Notes: generated by a model from the sequence alone, not told the origin. Shown: positions 8,194 through 17,385, counted from the first letter of the stretch. The stretch: DNA of 64,000 bases from DATAGF01 sp963835685 (GCA_963835685.1 CAWIGI010000014.1:186001-250000), one strand, 5' to 3'. Made by a program: numbers and translations.

Positions 8194-9390
8194 TCAGTCA
8201 CCCGGACCATAGAGCCCGAACGCCAGCGACGGGTCGCCGGGCGTCCACCCGCCGCCGAACTGCGACCGGTCGCCGTTTCGAGCGGAGCGCGCGACCAGGC
8301 TGCGGCCCACCTCGAGCTGGCGCGGCTCCCATCGCGCGAGCGCGCGGTCAACGTCGCCCTGCGCGGCGCTCAGCGCCTCGCCGAGCGCCCACGCGTCCGC
8401 GCAGGCCTTGGCCGTCCCGGCCGCGGCGTGAGGCCGCGCGACGAAGGCCGCGTCGCCAACGATCGCCACCCGTCCCAGCGCCATCCGGGGCGAGGCGAGG
8501 TCGCCGATGACCTGGACGAAGGGCTGTGCGGTCGAGGTCACGACGACGGCCAGCTGCGGCGGCAGGAGCTCCCGTGCCGCCGCGCGGAGCTCCTCGACGG
8601 TCGCCTCGGGAACGCCGCCGGGCGGCACCGACAGCCGCCCGCCGCCCTCGCCGTCGTCGAGCAGGGCGTCGAGCCCCGCCTCGTCGAGGTTGCGGTACCA
8701 GACGTAGTTGATCCGGCGGCGGCCGGGATCGACCTCGCCGCCCGCGTCCGGGATGGGGTAGACGACGATGTGCGTCCCCGCCGTCGCGTAGTAGGTGATC
8801 CCGTCGCCGACGCGGTCGAGCACCTCCCCGGGGAGGTCCTCCTCGTCGACGAGCCCGCGCCAGCCCACGTAGCCGGCCGGGCGCCAGCGCACCTCGGGCA
8901 GCAGCCGCCGGCGCAGCGTCGAGTCGGCGCCGTCGGCGGCCACGACGAGGTCCGCCCGGGCGAGCGCGCCGCCGGCCAGGCGCACCCCGCCGTCGGCGAC
9001 GTCCTCGGCCGCCCCGCCGCGGTGATAGCGCTCCTCGCCGAAGTCGCCCAGCAGGTTGCGGTAGAGCGTGTTCCACGCCGTGAAGCGCAGGTCGCTCGCG
9101 CGCTCGTAGGCCACCGAGCCGTCGCGGGCGAGGTAGCGGAGCGCGCGGCAGGGCGTGCTGATCCGCTCGACCGGGACGCCGCCCGGGCCGGTGGGCCACC
9201 GGAGCGTCTCGCGGTGCAGCACGATGCCCGCCCCCCGCCCCTCCAGCGGCGCCGAGGCCCGCTCGTAGACGTCCACCTCGCACCCGATGGCGCGCAGCAC
9301 CAGCGCGGCCGTCAGCCCCCCGATGGAGCCGCCCACCACGGCCACCCTCGGCGCCGCCCCGGCCAGCGGCTCGATCCCGCCTGCCCTCAC
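8194..9390 (-). CDS. FAD-dependent aromatic-type monooxygenase
   Basis: 398 aa from GTG 9390. Rossmann FAD motif AVVGGSIGGLTAALVL near residue 16, the DG motif VVAADGADSTLRRRL around residue 160, and the second FAD motif GRVAIVGDAAFVARPHAAAG around residue 305 place it in the group A flavin hydroxylases (UbiH/2,6-dihydroxypyridine hydroxylase-like). An AGGAGG directly abuts the GTG, so the true start may be slightly downstream. The palindrome copy B lies 47 bp upstream. Probable role: NAD(P)H-dependent hydroxylation of an aromatic or heteroaromatic substrate. Confidence 0.82.
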   Translation of the reverse strand: MRAGGIEPLAGAAPRVAVVGGSIGGLTAALVLRAIGCEVDVYERASAPLEGRGAGIVLHRETLRWPTGPGGVPVERISTPCRALRYLARDGSVAYERASDLRFTAWNTLYRNLLGDFGEERYHRGGAAEDVADGGVRLAGGALARADLVVAADGADSTLRRRLLPEVRWRPAGYVGWRGLVDEEDLPGEVLDRVGDGITYYATAGTHIVVYPIPDAGGEVDPGRRRINYVWYRNLDEAGLDALLDDGEGGGRLSVPPGGVPEATVEELRAAARELLPPQLAVVVTSTAQPFVQVIGDLASPRMALGRVAIVGDAAFVARPHAAAGTAKACADAWALGEALSAAQGDVDRALARWEPRQLEVGRSLVARSARNGDRSQFGGGWTPGDPSLAFGLYGPGD

Positions 9391-9437
9391 CCTCCTAGTC
9401 TGCCCGCCGGTCGGCCCGCGCCGCCCCCGCCGGGCCG

Positions 9438-9478
9438 GTGTGCCAATTGGCCGATGCGACGGTGGCCAATTGGCACAC
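9438..9478. repeat. paired palindrome / inverted repeat, copy B
   Basis: 15-base arms GTGTGCCAATTGGCC and complement with an 11-base spacer. The core arms match copy A at 3560, and the spacer length is the same while its sequence differs. The two inner GCCAATTGGC palindromes are 23 bp centre to centre in both copies. It sits in the divergent region between the FAD monooxygenase and the acyl-CoA ligase. Confidence 0.8.
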
Positions 9479-9633
9479 GAGGCTCAGGGCACCTCGTCGT
9501 CGATGACGGGCGCGAGGCTGGAGCCCGTGCCTGGGATGCCGAGCGCGCGCCATCGGCAACCGGGGGCCATTCCCGGGCCTGGAAGGCCGCCGTCCACCCG
9601 GCCGGCTCCCCATGTGGTCTACTGCCCGACCGG

Positions 9634-11273
9634 ATGCGCGAGTGGTCGGACTGGTACCGGCGCGAGGACCCCACCGGGTGGGTCCTGCCGAGGATCCTGA
9701 GGGAGCGCGCCGAGGAGCACCCGGACCGCGATTACCTGAGCGTCGGCGGCGGGCCGTGGCGCTCGTACGGCGAGGTCAACGCCCGCGCGAACCGGGTGGC
9801 GAACGCGCTGATCGCACGGGGCCTGCGGCCGGGCGAGGCGGTCTCGACGCTCCTGCCGAACTGCGAGGAGAACCTCGCGCGTGTGGTTCGGGATCCAGAA
9901 GGCCGGCGGGGTGCAGTGCCCGATCAACCTGGCCTACCGGGGCGACTTCCTCTCCTGGGTGATCAACCTGCCGCGCTCGCGCTTCCTGGTGATCGACGCC
10001 GGCCACCTCGACCGGCTCGAGGCCGTCGCCGCCGACCTCCCGTTGATTGAACATGCAACGATCCTCGAACGCGGCGAGCCGTCCGGGCCCGCGCCACGCC
10101 GTGGCCCACGAACCGCTCGACGCCCTCATGGACGCGCCGGATCACGAGCCGGGCGTCGAGGTGGCATGGACCGACGATGCGCGGGTCATGTTCACCTCCG
10201 GCACCACGGGCCGCTCCAAGGGCGCGATCAAGCAGCACGCCTCCGACTACTTCTCGGGGCGCACCTACATCGAGGTCTGCGGCGTCACGCAGGAGGACAC
10301 GGTCTTCTCGTGCCTGCCCCTCTTCCACTCGAACGCCCAGGTCCTCGCCGCCTACCCGGCGATGATCGCGGGGGCCCGGATCGCCTTCGCCGAGCGCTAC
10401 TCGTCGGGCGCCTTCTGGAGCCAGGTCGTGGCGGCCGACGCCACGATCCTCAACACGGTGAGCGCGATCAACTACTTCATCTGGAACACGCCCCCGGGCG
10501 CGCTCGACAGAGCCCACCGGGTCACCCGGATCATGGCCATGCCCGCCCCGAAGGACCTCTACGAGCGGTTCGAGGAGCGCTTCGGCATCCGCTTCATCGA
10601 GGGCTACGGCCTCACCGAGACCGGCATGGTCACCTACCAGCCGCCCGGCGTGCCGCCGCGGCCGGGGAGCTGCGGCGTGGCGACGCCCGGGTTCGAGGTG
10701 AGCGTCGTCGAGCCGGGCACCGACCTGCCGGTCCCGCCCGGCACCCCGGGCGAGATCGTCGTCAACATGAAGATGCCGAACATCGTCATGCGCACGTACG
10801 CGGGCATGCCGGAGAAGACCGCCGAGGACTTCCGCAACCTCAAGCTCCACACCGGCGATCTCGGGCGCATGGACGAGGACGGCTACCTCTACTTCCTCGA
10901 CCGCGTGAAGGACTACATCCGCCGGCGCGGCGAGAACGTCAGCTCCATGGAGGTGGAGCGCATCGTCTCGTCCCACCCGGACGTGCTCGAGGCCGCGGCC
11001 GTCGGGGTCAGGGCGCTCGAGGGCGCGTCGGCGGAGGACGAGATCCTCGTCTGCATCGTCGCGCGCCACGGCCGCAGGCCCGACCCTCAGGCCCTGCTCG
11101 CGTTCTGCGACGAGCGCATGCCCTACTTCGCGGTGCCGCGCTACCTGCGGGTCGTCGAGTCGCTCCCCAAGACCCCGACCGAGCGCGTGCGCAAGGTGGA
11201 GCTGCGGGACGCGGGCATCACCGCGGACACGCACGACCGGGTCGTCCACGGCCCGCCCGCCCCGTCGCGGTGA
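9634..11273 (+). pseudogene. acyl-CoA synthetase (AMP-binding), two frame breaks
   Basis: Starts ATG 9634 (MREWSDWYRREDP). Homology runs through three frames: up to LPNCEENLAR, then WFGIQKAGGVQCPINLAYRG (break near 9881), then HAVAHEPLDALMDAP onward (break near 10093). Each break is cured by removing one base. Adenylation motifs are intact: FTSGTTGRSKGAIKQH, GYGLTETGMVTY, LHTGDLGRMDEDGYLYF and KDYIRRRGENVSSMEVE. The restored protein would be about 545 aa, normal for a carnitine- or fatty-acid-CoA ligase. Probably an intact gene with sequence errors. Divergent from the FAD monooxygenase. Confidence 0.85.
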
Positions 11274-11533
11274 GCGACGACGGGCTCGACCTCGGCGAGG
11301 CCGCCGACTACATCCTCTCGGAGCGCCCCGGGCTGGACGAGGACGCCGTCTGGGCGGTGCTCAACGAGCTCGGCGCGCCGCCCGCCCGCGGCCAGGAGGG
11401 CATCGCGCTCCAGCTCCTCGCGACGGCCCGCCCGGAGGTCCGGAGCAAGGACGCGCGCCGCATCCTGAGCGAGTGGCAGGCGTACGCGAGGATCGCGCGC
11501 GAGGACGACTGGGACGACGTCAACCCGCCCTAG
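11270..11533 (+). CDS. small acidic hypothetical protein
   Basis: 87 aa from GTG 11270, overlapping the ligase stop as GTGA. Helical and acidic with no recognised motif; ends REDDWDDVNPP. Probably translationally coupled to the acyl-CoA ligase. I do not recognise the family. Confidence 0.6.
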   Translation: MSDDGLDLGEAADYILSERPGLDEDAVWAVLNELGAPPARGQEGIALQLLATARPEVRSKDARRILSEWQAYARIAREDDWDDVNPP

Positions 11534-11597
11534 CCGCGCGGGCAGGGCGAAGGCGCGGCCGGCCTCCGTGCCATCTCCTGCACTACGATGACGCCTC

Positions 11598-12014
11598 GTG
11601 TTCAGGGACGACGTGGACCGGCTGTTCGCCGACCTCTTCCCCGGGGGGCGGCACGGGGCCTCGAACGAGGCGCGGGCCCCCGTCAACGTGTACGTCGCCG
11701 ACGGCGAGCCGCCGACGCTCGTCGTCGAGATCGACGCGGCCGGGGTCGACCCCGACCGGGTGGACGTGTCGCTGCACGGCGACGTCCTCGTCGTGCGCGG
11801 CGAGCGGCGGCGACGGCCCGGCGGCCGGCGCGTCTACCACCACGCCGAGATCGCCTGGGGCCCGTTCGAGCGCCGCCTGAGGCTCGGCGTGCCGGTCAAC
11901 GGGAGCGCCACGACGGCCTCCTTCGAGGACGGGATCCTGAGGATCGCCCTGCCGCTGGCGCCGAAGCAACCGCTGCGACGGGTGGACATCACGGCCGGCG
12001 GGACGCAGCCGTGA
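11598..12014 (+). CDS. Hsp20/alpha-crystallin family small heat-shock protein
   Basis: 138 aa from GTG 11598. The alpha-crystallin domain spans about residues 30-125 with VVEIDAAGVDPDRVDVSLHGD, RRVYHHAEIAWGPFERRLRL and the closing FEDGILRIALPL. Holds unfolding proteins. The stop overlaps the lon start by 4 bases (GTGA), so chaperone and protease are coupled. Confidence 0.92.
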   Translation: MFRDDVDRLFADLFPGGRHGASNEARAPVNVYVADGEPPTLVVEIDAAGVDPDRVDVSLHGDVLVVRGERRRRPGGRRVYHHAEIAWGPFERRLRLGVPVNGSATTASFEDGILRIALPLAPKQPLRRVDITAGGTQP

Positions 12015-14425
12015 GCACCGACGAGGCCCTCGAGCCGGTCGAGCCTCCCGCTCCCGGCCAGACCGCGGCTCCCGACGACGCCGAGGAGCTCGCGCCGCTG
12101 CCGGAGACCCTCCCGGTGCTCCCGCTGAAGGAGACCGTCGTGTTCCCGGAGGCCGTCGCCCCGCTCGCCATCGGCGAGCCGCGCTCGATCCGCCTCATCG
12201 ACGACGTGATGAACCGGCCCGAGCGGCTGCTCGCCCTCGTCGTGAGCCGCGACCCGGAGGCCGCCGAGCCGCCGCCGGAGCAGCTCCACGAGATCGGCAC
12301 CGCCGCCGTCGTGCAGCGGATGGTGCGCGTGCCGGACGGCACGGTGCGCATCCTGGTGCAGGGCCTCCGCCGCGTGCGGATCGGGCCCTACTCCCAGACC
12401 GAGCCGTTCCTCGAGGCCCGCGTCGAGGAGCTGCCGGAGTCGGGCGAGCGCACGACCGAGGTCGAGGCCCTCGCCCGCAACCTCCAGGGCATCTTCACCC
12501 GGATCATCCAGCTCGTTCCCCACCTGCCGGACGAGCTGCAGGTCGCGGTCGCCAACCTCGACGACCCGACGACGCTGTCCTACCTCGTGAGCTCCTCCCT
12601 GCGGCTGTCGGTGCAGGAGCGCCAGGAGCTGCTGGAGGAGTCCGACCTCGAGGCCCGCCTGCGCCGGCTCACCGTGCTCGTCAACCGCGAGCTCGAGCTC
12701 CTCGAGCTGGGGGCGAAGATCCAGAGCGACGTCCAGGAGGACATGGAGCAGGGCCAGCGCGAGTTCTTCCTGCGCCAGCAGCTGAAGGCGATCCGGGAGG
12801 AGCTCGGCGAGGGCGACGACGAGCAGGCGGAGGTCGAGGAGCTGCGCCGCCAGCTCGAGGAGGCCGACCCGCCCCCCGAGATCCGGACGGCCGCCGAGCG
12901 CGAGCTGAGCCGGCTGGAGCGCATCCCGTCATCCTCCGCCGAGCACGCCGTCATCCGCACCTACCTCGACTGGCTCGTCACGATCCCGTGGAACCGGACC
13001 ACCGAGGACAACCTCGACCTCGAGCGCGCCCGCACGATCCTCGACGAGGACCACTACGACATCGAGAAGGTCAAGGACCGGATCATCGAGCAGCTCGCGG
13101 TGGCGAAGCTGAGGGGGCAGGCGGCGGGGACGATCCTGGCCTTCGTGGGCCCGCCCGGGGTGGGCAAGACGTCGCTCGGCCAGTCGATCGCCCGGGCGCT
13201 CGGGCGCGAGTTCGCGCGCATCTCGGTGGGCGGCGTGCGCGACGAGGCGGAGCTCCGCGGGCACCGGCGCACCTACGTCGGGGCCATGCCGGGCGTGATC
13301 GTGCGCGCCATCCGCGACGCCGGCTCGATGAACCCGGTCATGATGATCGACGAGATCGACAAGATGGGCGCCGACTATCGCGGCGACCCGTCCTCGGCGA
13401 TGCTCGAGGTGCTGGACGCGGCGCAGAACCACGCCTTCCGGGACCACTACCTCGACCTGCCGCTCGACCTCTCGCGGGTCTTCTTCATCGCGACGGGGAA
13501 CATCCTCGAGACGATTCCCGGGCCCCTGCTGGACCGGATGGAGGTCATCCGGCTGTCCGGGTACACGGAGGAGGAGAAGCTCCACATCGCGCGCCGCTAC
13601 CTGCTGCCGCGCCAGATCGAGGCCGCGGGGCTGCCCGACGGCGTCCTCGAGGTGTCCGACGACGGGATGCGGACGGTCATCTCCGAGTACACGCGCGAGG
13701 CGGGCGTCCGCCAGCTCGAGCGGCGCCTCGCCGCGATCGCCCGCCGCGTCGCCCGGCGCGTCGCCGAGGGCGACGCGTCGCCGGTCGTCGTCGGCCCGGA
13801 CGAGGCGCGCGAGATCCTCGGCCCGGAGCGAATCCACAACGAGGTCAAGCGGCGCACCAGCGAGCCGGGCGTCGCCACCGGGATGGCCGTGACCGGCGCC
13901 GGCGGCGAGATCCTCTTCGTCGAGGCCCAGGCGATGCCCGGGACCGGCAAGCTCATCGTCACCGGCCAGCTCGGCGACGTGATGCGCGAGTCGGCCGACG
14001 CCGCGGTCTCGTTCGTCCGCGCGCGCGGCGCGAGCATCGGGCTCGACCTCCCGGAGGACTTCTTCTCCGCCCACGACGTCCACATCCACGTGCCCGCGGG
14101 CGCCGTGCCCAAGGACGGGCCGTCGGCCGGCGTCACGATGGCCACCGCCCTCGTCTCGGCGCTGTCGGGGCGGCCGGTCAGCGAGGACGTCGCGATGACC
14201 GGCGAGATCACCCTCACCGGCCAGGTGCTGCCGATCGGGGGCGTGAAGGAGAAGGTGCTGGCCGCCCACCGCGCCGGGATCGGCACCGCGATCCTCCCGA
14301 AGCTCAACGAGGACCAGCTCGCCGACCTGCCCGAGGAGCTGCGCGAGGTCATGCGGATCGAGCTCGCCGAGCGGATCGAGCAGGTCCTGGACACCGCCCT
14401 GGAGCCGGTCGCCCAGCCCGTCTGA
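12011..14425 (+). CDS. lon: ATP-dependent Lon protease
   Basis: 804 aa from GTG 12011, the usual length. The N-terminal substrate domain opens with LPVLPLKETVVFPEAVAPL. AAA+ domain: Walker A GPPGVGKTSL near residue 380 and Walker B VMMIDEIDKMG. The proteolytic domain has Ser705 in KDGPSAGVT and Lys746 in GGVKEKVLAAH, the Ser-Lys dyad. Degrades misfolded and regulatory proteins. Coupled to hsp20 upstream. Confidence 0.97.
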   Translation: MSTDEALEPVEPPAPGQTAAPDDAEELAPLPETLPVLPLKETVVFPEAVAPLAIGEPRSIRLIDDVMNRPERLLALVVSRDPEAAEPPPEQLHEIGTAAVVQRMVRVPDGTVRILVQGLRRVRIGPYSQTEPFLEARVEELPESGERTTEVEALARNLQGIFTRIIQLVPHLPDELQVAVANLDDPTTLSYLVSSSLRLSVQERQELLEESDLEARLRRLTVLVNRELELLELGAKIQSDVQEDMEQGQREFFLRQQLKAIREELGEGDDEQAEVEELRRQLEEADPPPEIRTAAERELSRLERIPSSSAEHAVIRTYLDWLVTIPWNRTTEDNLDLERARTILDEDHYDIEKVKDRIIEQLAVAKLRGQAAGTILAFVGPPGVGKTSLGQSIARALGREFARISVGGVRDEAELRGHRRTYVGAMPGVIVRAIRDAGSMNPVMMIDEIDKMGADYRGDPSSAMLEVLDAAQNHAFRDHYLDLPLDLSRVFFIATGNILETIPGPLLDRMEVIRLSGYTEEEKLHIARRYLLPRQIEAAGLPDGVLEVSDDGMRTVISEYTREAGVRQLERRLAAIARRVARRVAEGDASPVVVGPDEAREILGPERIHNEVKRRTSEPGVATGMAVTGAGGEILFVEAQAMPGTGKLIVTGQLGDVMRESADAAVSFVRARGASIGLDLPEDFFSAHDVHIHVPAGAVPKDGPSAGVTMATALVSALSGRPVSEDVAMTGEITLTGQVLPIGGVKEKVLAAHRAGIGTAILPKLNEDQLADLPEELREVMRIELAERIEQVLDTALEPVAQPV

Positions 14426-14429
14426 CCCT

Positions 14430-14468
14430 CTATGAGCCTCTATGTGGTCGTTTCATAGAGCCTCATAG
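14430..14468. promoter_or_regulatory. AT-rich imperfect palindrome upstream of the ATPase gene
   Basis: Arms CTATGAGCCTCTATG (14430-14444) and CATAGAGCCTCATAG (14454-14468) are complementary at 14 of 15 positions, with a 9-base spacer. This is an AT-rich island in GC-rich DNA, ending 17 bases before the GTG of the next gene. It could be an operator for that gene or a terminator for lon. Confidence 0.6.
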
Positions 14469-14485
14469 TTCGTTAGCATCAGCGC

Positions 14486-15670
14486 GTGGACCCCATCAGG
14501 AACCCGTACGCGCCGGGCGCCGGCACCACGCCGCCCGAGCTCGCCGGCCGCGAGCGCGAGCGCGCGGCGTTCGACGTGCTGCTGCAGCGCATGGCCGCGG
14601 GCAGGCCCGAGCAGAGCCTCGCCCTGTGGGGGCTCCGCGGGGTCGGCAAGACCGTGCTGCTGAACGACTTCGCCAACCAGGCGCGCGAGCGCGGCTGGGG
14701 CACGGGCTACATCGAGCTGCGCGGGCGCGGGCCGCTCAGGCCCGCCCTCGCCCAGCTGGCCGCCCAGGCCGCCCGCGACCTCTCGCGCCGCGAGGGGCTG
14801 CGCCAGCGGGCCCGCGCCGCGCTGGCGGTGATCAGCTCCTTCTCGCTGACGGCCATGCCCGCGGGCGTGACCTTCCAGCTCGAGGTCGACCCCGAGCGCG
14901 GCCGCGGCGACAGCGGCCAGCTCGACGCCGACCTCTACGAGGTGATGCTCGAGCTGGGCGAGCTCGCCCGGGAGGCGGAGGCCGGCGTCGTGTTGCTCTT
15001 CGACGAGATGCAGTTCGCCGAGCGCGACGAGCTGGCGGCCCTGCTCGCCGCCCACCACCGCATCGGGCAGCTCGGGCTGCCGATCGCGCTGGTCGGCGCG
15101 GGGCTGCCCCAGCTCGCCGGCCGCCTGGCGGAGGCGAGCTCGTACGCCGAGCGCCTGTTCACCTACGTCGAGGTCGGCCGCCTCAGCGACCAGGCGGCGC
15201 GGGACGCGCTGGTCCTCCCGGCCGAGCGCGAGGGGGTGGAGTACCGGCCCGAGGCCCTCGAGCTGATCCTGGAGCGGGCCGAGCGCTACCCGTTCTTCCT
15301 CCAGACCTACGGCCGTCTGGCGTGGCAGGTCGCGCGCGGGTCGCCGATCGAGCCGGCCGACGCCCAGAACGCCGACGTCCTCGCGCGCGAGCAGCTCGAC
15401 ATCGGCTTCCACCGCGCCCGCTTCAACCGGGCGACGCCGGTCGAGCGCCGCTACCTGGCGGCGATGGCCGACCTCGGCGACGGCCCCCAGCTCACCGCCG
15501 ACGTCAGCGCCAGGCTCGGCCAGACACAGCAGGCGACCGCCGTCCAGCGCCAGCGGCTGATCGACGTCAAGGGGCTGATCTACAGCCCCCAGCGCGGCTA
15601 CGTGGACTTCACGGCGCCGCTGTTCGGCGACTGGATCCGCCGCACCCACCCGCTCGACTCCATGTCGTAG
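14486..15670 (+). CDS. ORC1/Cdc6- or STAND-like AAA ATPase
   Basis: 394 aa from GTG 14486. Starts with the 'NPYAPGAGTTPPELAGRERE' pattern typical of archaeal-like and actinobacterial AAA proteins. Walker A LWGLRGVGKTVLL is near residue 50 and Walker B VVLLFDEMQFAE near 170. The C-terminal third (about 290-390) looks like a winged-helix region (LTADVSARLGQTQQATAVQRQRL). The function is not known; relatives are often next to mobile or defence genes. An AT-rich palindrome lies immediately upstream, and the gene appears monocistronic. Confidence 0.75.
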   Translation: MDPIRNPYAPGAGTTPPELAGRERERAAFDVLLQRMAAGRPEQSLALWGLRGVGKTVLLNDFANQARERGWGTGYIELRGRGPLRPALAQLAAQAARDLSRREGLRQRARAALAVISSFSLTAMPAGVTFQLEVDPERGRGDSGQLDADLYEVMLELGELAREAEAGVVLLFDEMQFAERDELAALLAAHHRIGQLGLPIALVGAGLPQLAGRLAEASSYAERLFTYVEVGRLSDQAARDALVLPAEREGVEYRPEALELILERAERYPFFLQTYGRLAWQVARGSPIEPADAQNADVLAREQLDIGFHRARFNRATPVERRYLAAMADLGDGPQLTADVSARLGQTQQATAVQRQRLIDVKGLIYSPQRGYVDFTAPLFGDWIRRTHPLDSMS

Positions 15671-15708
15671 GGCTCGCCGGGAGGCACGGCCCGGGGTAGG
15701 GTCGGATC

Positions 15709-16095
15709 GTGCCGCTTTCGCACCACTTCGACCGGCTCCGGCACCTGCTCTGCTGCCGGCCGCCGTCGCGGGTGATCGGCGTCGTGACCGGGACCGGCGG
15801 CGGGAGCGGCGAGGTGTTCGTCGCATGGAGCCCGAACCCGCCCGGCGAGGACATCGCCTTCTACCGCGTCTACCGCCGCGTCGGGACGGGCGTGTGGCGC
15901 AACCTCGCGGCCGTGACCCCCGACGCCTCGGACGGCAACTTCCCGGGCAAGATCGCGATGCTCGACTTCGAGGGGAACTTTCCCGGCGGCAGCGACTTCG
16001 GCCCGAACGGCGAGCGCACCTACGTGGTGTCGGCGGTGAGCCGCGCCGGCCTCGAGGGCCCGGTGTCGAGCGAGGTGGTGGGCACGCCGCCGTAG
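15709..16095 (+). CDS. FN3-like hypothetical protein
   Basis: 128 aa from GTG 15709. Sequence VFVAWSPNPPGEDIAFYRVYRRVG followed by ERTYVVSAVSRAGLEGPVS is typical of a single fibronectin type III fold. There is no clear signal peptide, and the N-terminal CC is not a convincing lipobox. Function unknown. Confidence 0.6.
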   Translation: MPLSHHFDRLRHLLCCRPPSRVIGVVTGTGGGSGEVFVAWSPNPPGEDIAFYRVYRRVGTGVWRNLAAVTPDASDGNFPGKIAMLDFEGNFPGGSDFGPNGERTYVVSAVSRAGLEGPVSSEVVGTPP

Positions 16096-16105
16096 GTCGC
16101 CCGTC

Positions 16106-16128
16106 GGGGATCTGATAATCTGATCCCC
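16106..16128. promoter_or_regulatory. operator-like palindrome abutting the antitoxin start
   Basis: GGGGATC and GATCCCC arms flank a 9-base AT-rich centre, and the palindrome ends exactly one base before the ATG at 16129. The centre TGATAATCT also resembles a -10 box. Typical position and form for conditional autorepression of a toxin-antitoxin operon. No ribosome-binding site fits, so the mRNA may be leaderless or very short-leadered. Confidence 0.65.
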
Positions 16129-16380
16129 ATGACGGAGGTCACCGCCACGGAGGCGTCGCGCAACTTCGCGCGGCTCCTCGATGCCGTCGAGCACGACGGG
16201 GACGCGTTCACGATCGTGCGCCACGGCCGGGCGGTCGCCCGCCTCGAGCCGGCGCGGGCGGTGAGCGGCAGGGAGGTGCTCGAGATCCTCGCGGCGACGC
16301 CCGTCGATGATGAGTGGGCCGACGAGCTGCGCGCGTTGCGCGCCGAGACGAGGCCGCAGGAGCGCGACTGGCCAGGGTGA
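16129..16380 (+). CDS. Phd/YefM-family antitoxin
   Basis: 83 aa. N-terminal Phd fold: TEVTATEASRNFARLLDAVE, then FTIVRHGRAVARLEP, the DNA-binding dimer part. An acidic C-terminal tail (VDDEWADELRALRAE) is the likely toxin-neutralising segment. The stop overlaps the toxin start by one base. Neutralises the VapC-like toxin and represses the operon through the palindrome at its start codon. Confidence 0.88.
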   Translation: MTEVTATEASRNFARLLDAVEHDGDAFTIVRHGRAVARLEPARAVSGREVLEILAATPVDDEWADELRALRAETRPQERDWPG

Positions 16381-16766
16381 TGCTCGACACATCGGTCCTC
16401 ATCGCGGCCGAGCGTGGACGACGCGATCTGGCCGACGTGCTGCGCGGAGACGACGAGCCCGCAATCGCCACGATAACGGTCGCGGAGTTGCTCGTCGGCG
16501 TCGAGCTCGCGGCCGCCGCGCGCCGCCTGAGCCGGGCGCGGCGCATCGAGGACCTTCTGGCCGCCGTGCCGGTCGAGCCGTATACGGTGGATGTCGCGCG
16601 GGCCCACGCGGCCCTTCTGGCGGCGACCCGCGTGGCGGGGCGGCCTCGTGGGGCATTCGACCTCATCATCGCCGCGACGGGGGTCGCCACGTCGCGGGTC
16701 CTCATCAGCGCCGACCAGGCCGCGTTCGCGGACCTCCCCGGCGTCGCGGCTCGGATCGTGGGGTGA
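16380..16766 (+). CDS. vapC: VapC-family PIN-domain toxin
   Basis: 128 aa from ATG 16380 in TGATG. PIN acidic residues are in place: Asp in MLDTSVLIAAE, Glu in ITVAELLVGVE, Asp in GAFDLIIAATG and Asp in LISADQAAFADLPG. Acts as an Mg-dependent RNase, often on tRNA. Its 3' end overlaps the convergent HAD gene by 62 bases. Confidence 0.9.
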   Translation: MLDTSVLIAAERGRRDLADVLRGDDEPAIATITVAELLVGVELAAAARRLSRARRIEDLLAAVPVEPYTVDVARAHAALLAATRVAGRPRGAFDLIIAATGVATSRVLISADQAAFADLPGVAARIVG

Positions 16767-17385
16767 TGGCCGAGCCCCGAGCCGCGATTGCCTCCGCGAC
16801 CTCGAGCAGGTCTCCTCCCCGCGCGTCGGGGTCCGGCAGCAGCGAGGACAGCGCCCCCTCGCCGCGCGCCACCCAGGCGACCCGCATGCCGACCGCGCGC
16901 GCGCCGCGCAGGTCCCACCAATGGGCCGCCACCATCGTGGCCTCGGCCGGCTCGGCGCCGAGCACGGACAGGCCGTGCCGGTAGACGCGTGCGTCGGGCT
17001 TGTAGACGCCGACCCGGTCGGTCCCGATCACGTGCTCGAAGCGGTCGCGCAGGCCCGCCGACCGGAGCCCGGCCTCGGCCCGCTCCGTGGGGCTGTTCGT
17101 GAGCACCGCCAGGCGGAGGCCGGCCCCGGCGAGCCGGTCGAGGGCGGCCGGCGCCTCGGGGTAGGCGGGCATGGACGCCGCGGCCTCCGTGACGGCCGCG
17201 ACCGGCGGGCCCCCGAGCGCCGCGTGCCGGCGCTCCGCCGCGGCGGCCATCAGCTCGGGGAGGGGGCGGTACTCGCCGACGTGATTCAGGGTCATGGCGG
17301 CGAAGAGCGCCTCGCGCAGCAGGTCGTCGCCGACGGCCGAGACGTCCAGCAGGGTCCCGTTGAGATCGAAGACGGCCCAGGCCAC
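16705..17385 (-). CDS. HAD-superfamily hydrolase (haloacid dehalogenase type II-like)
   Basis: 226 aa. Motif I FDLNGTLLD, with Asp as nucleophile, is near residue 6. Motif II is LAVLTNSP. Motif III and IV are represented by GVYKPDARVYRHGL and by VAAHWWDLRGARAVGMRVAWV. Such enzymes hydrolyse C-halogen or phosphate bonds; HWWDLRGA is typical of type II dehalogenases. The basic Pro/Arg-rich C-terminus overlaps the vapC end, so the true stop may have shifted. Confidence 0.8.
   Translation of the reverse strand: MAWAVFDLNGTLLDVSAVGDDLLREALFAAMTLNHVGEYRPLPELMAAAAERRHAALGGPPVAAVTEAAASMPAYPEAPAALDRLAGAGLRLAVLTNSPTERAEAGLRSAGLRDRFEHVIGTDRVGVYKPDARVYRHGLSVLGAEPAEATMVAAHWWDLRGARAVGMRVAWVARGEGALSSLLPDPDARGGDLLEVAEAIAARGSAITPRSEPRRRGGPRTRPGRR

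Noticed and set aside
11588..14425. A 945-codon start for Lon
   Set aside because: The first 141 codons are the hsp20 gene read in another frame; GTG 12011 with the GTGA overlap fits the family length.
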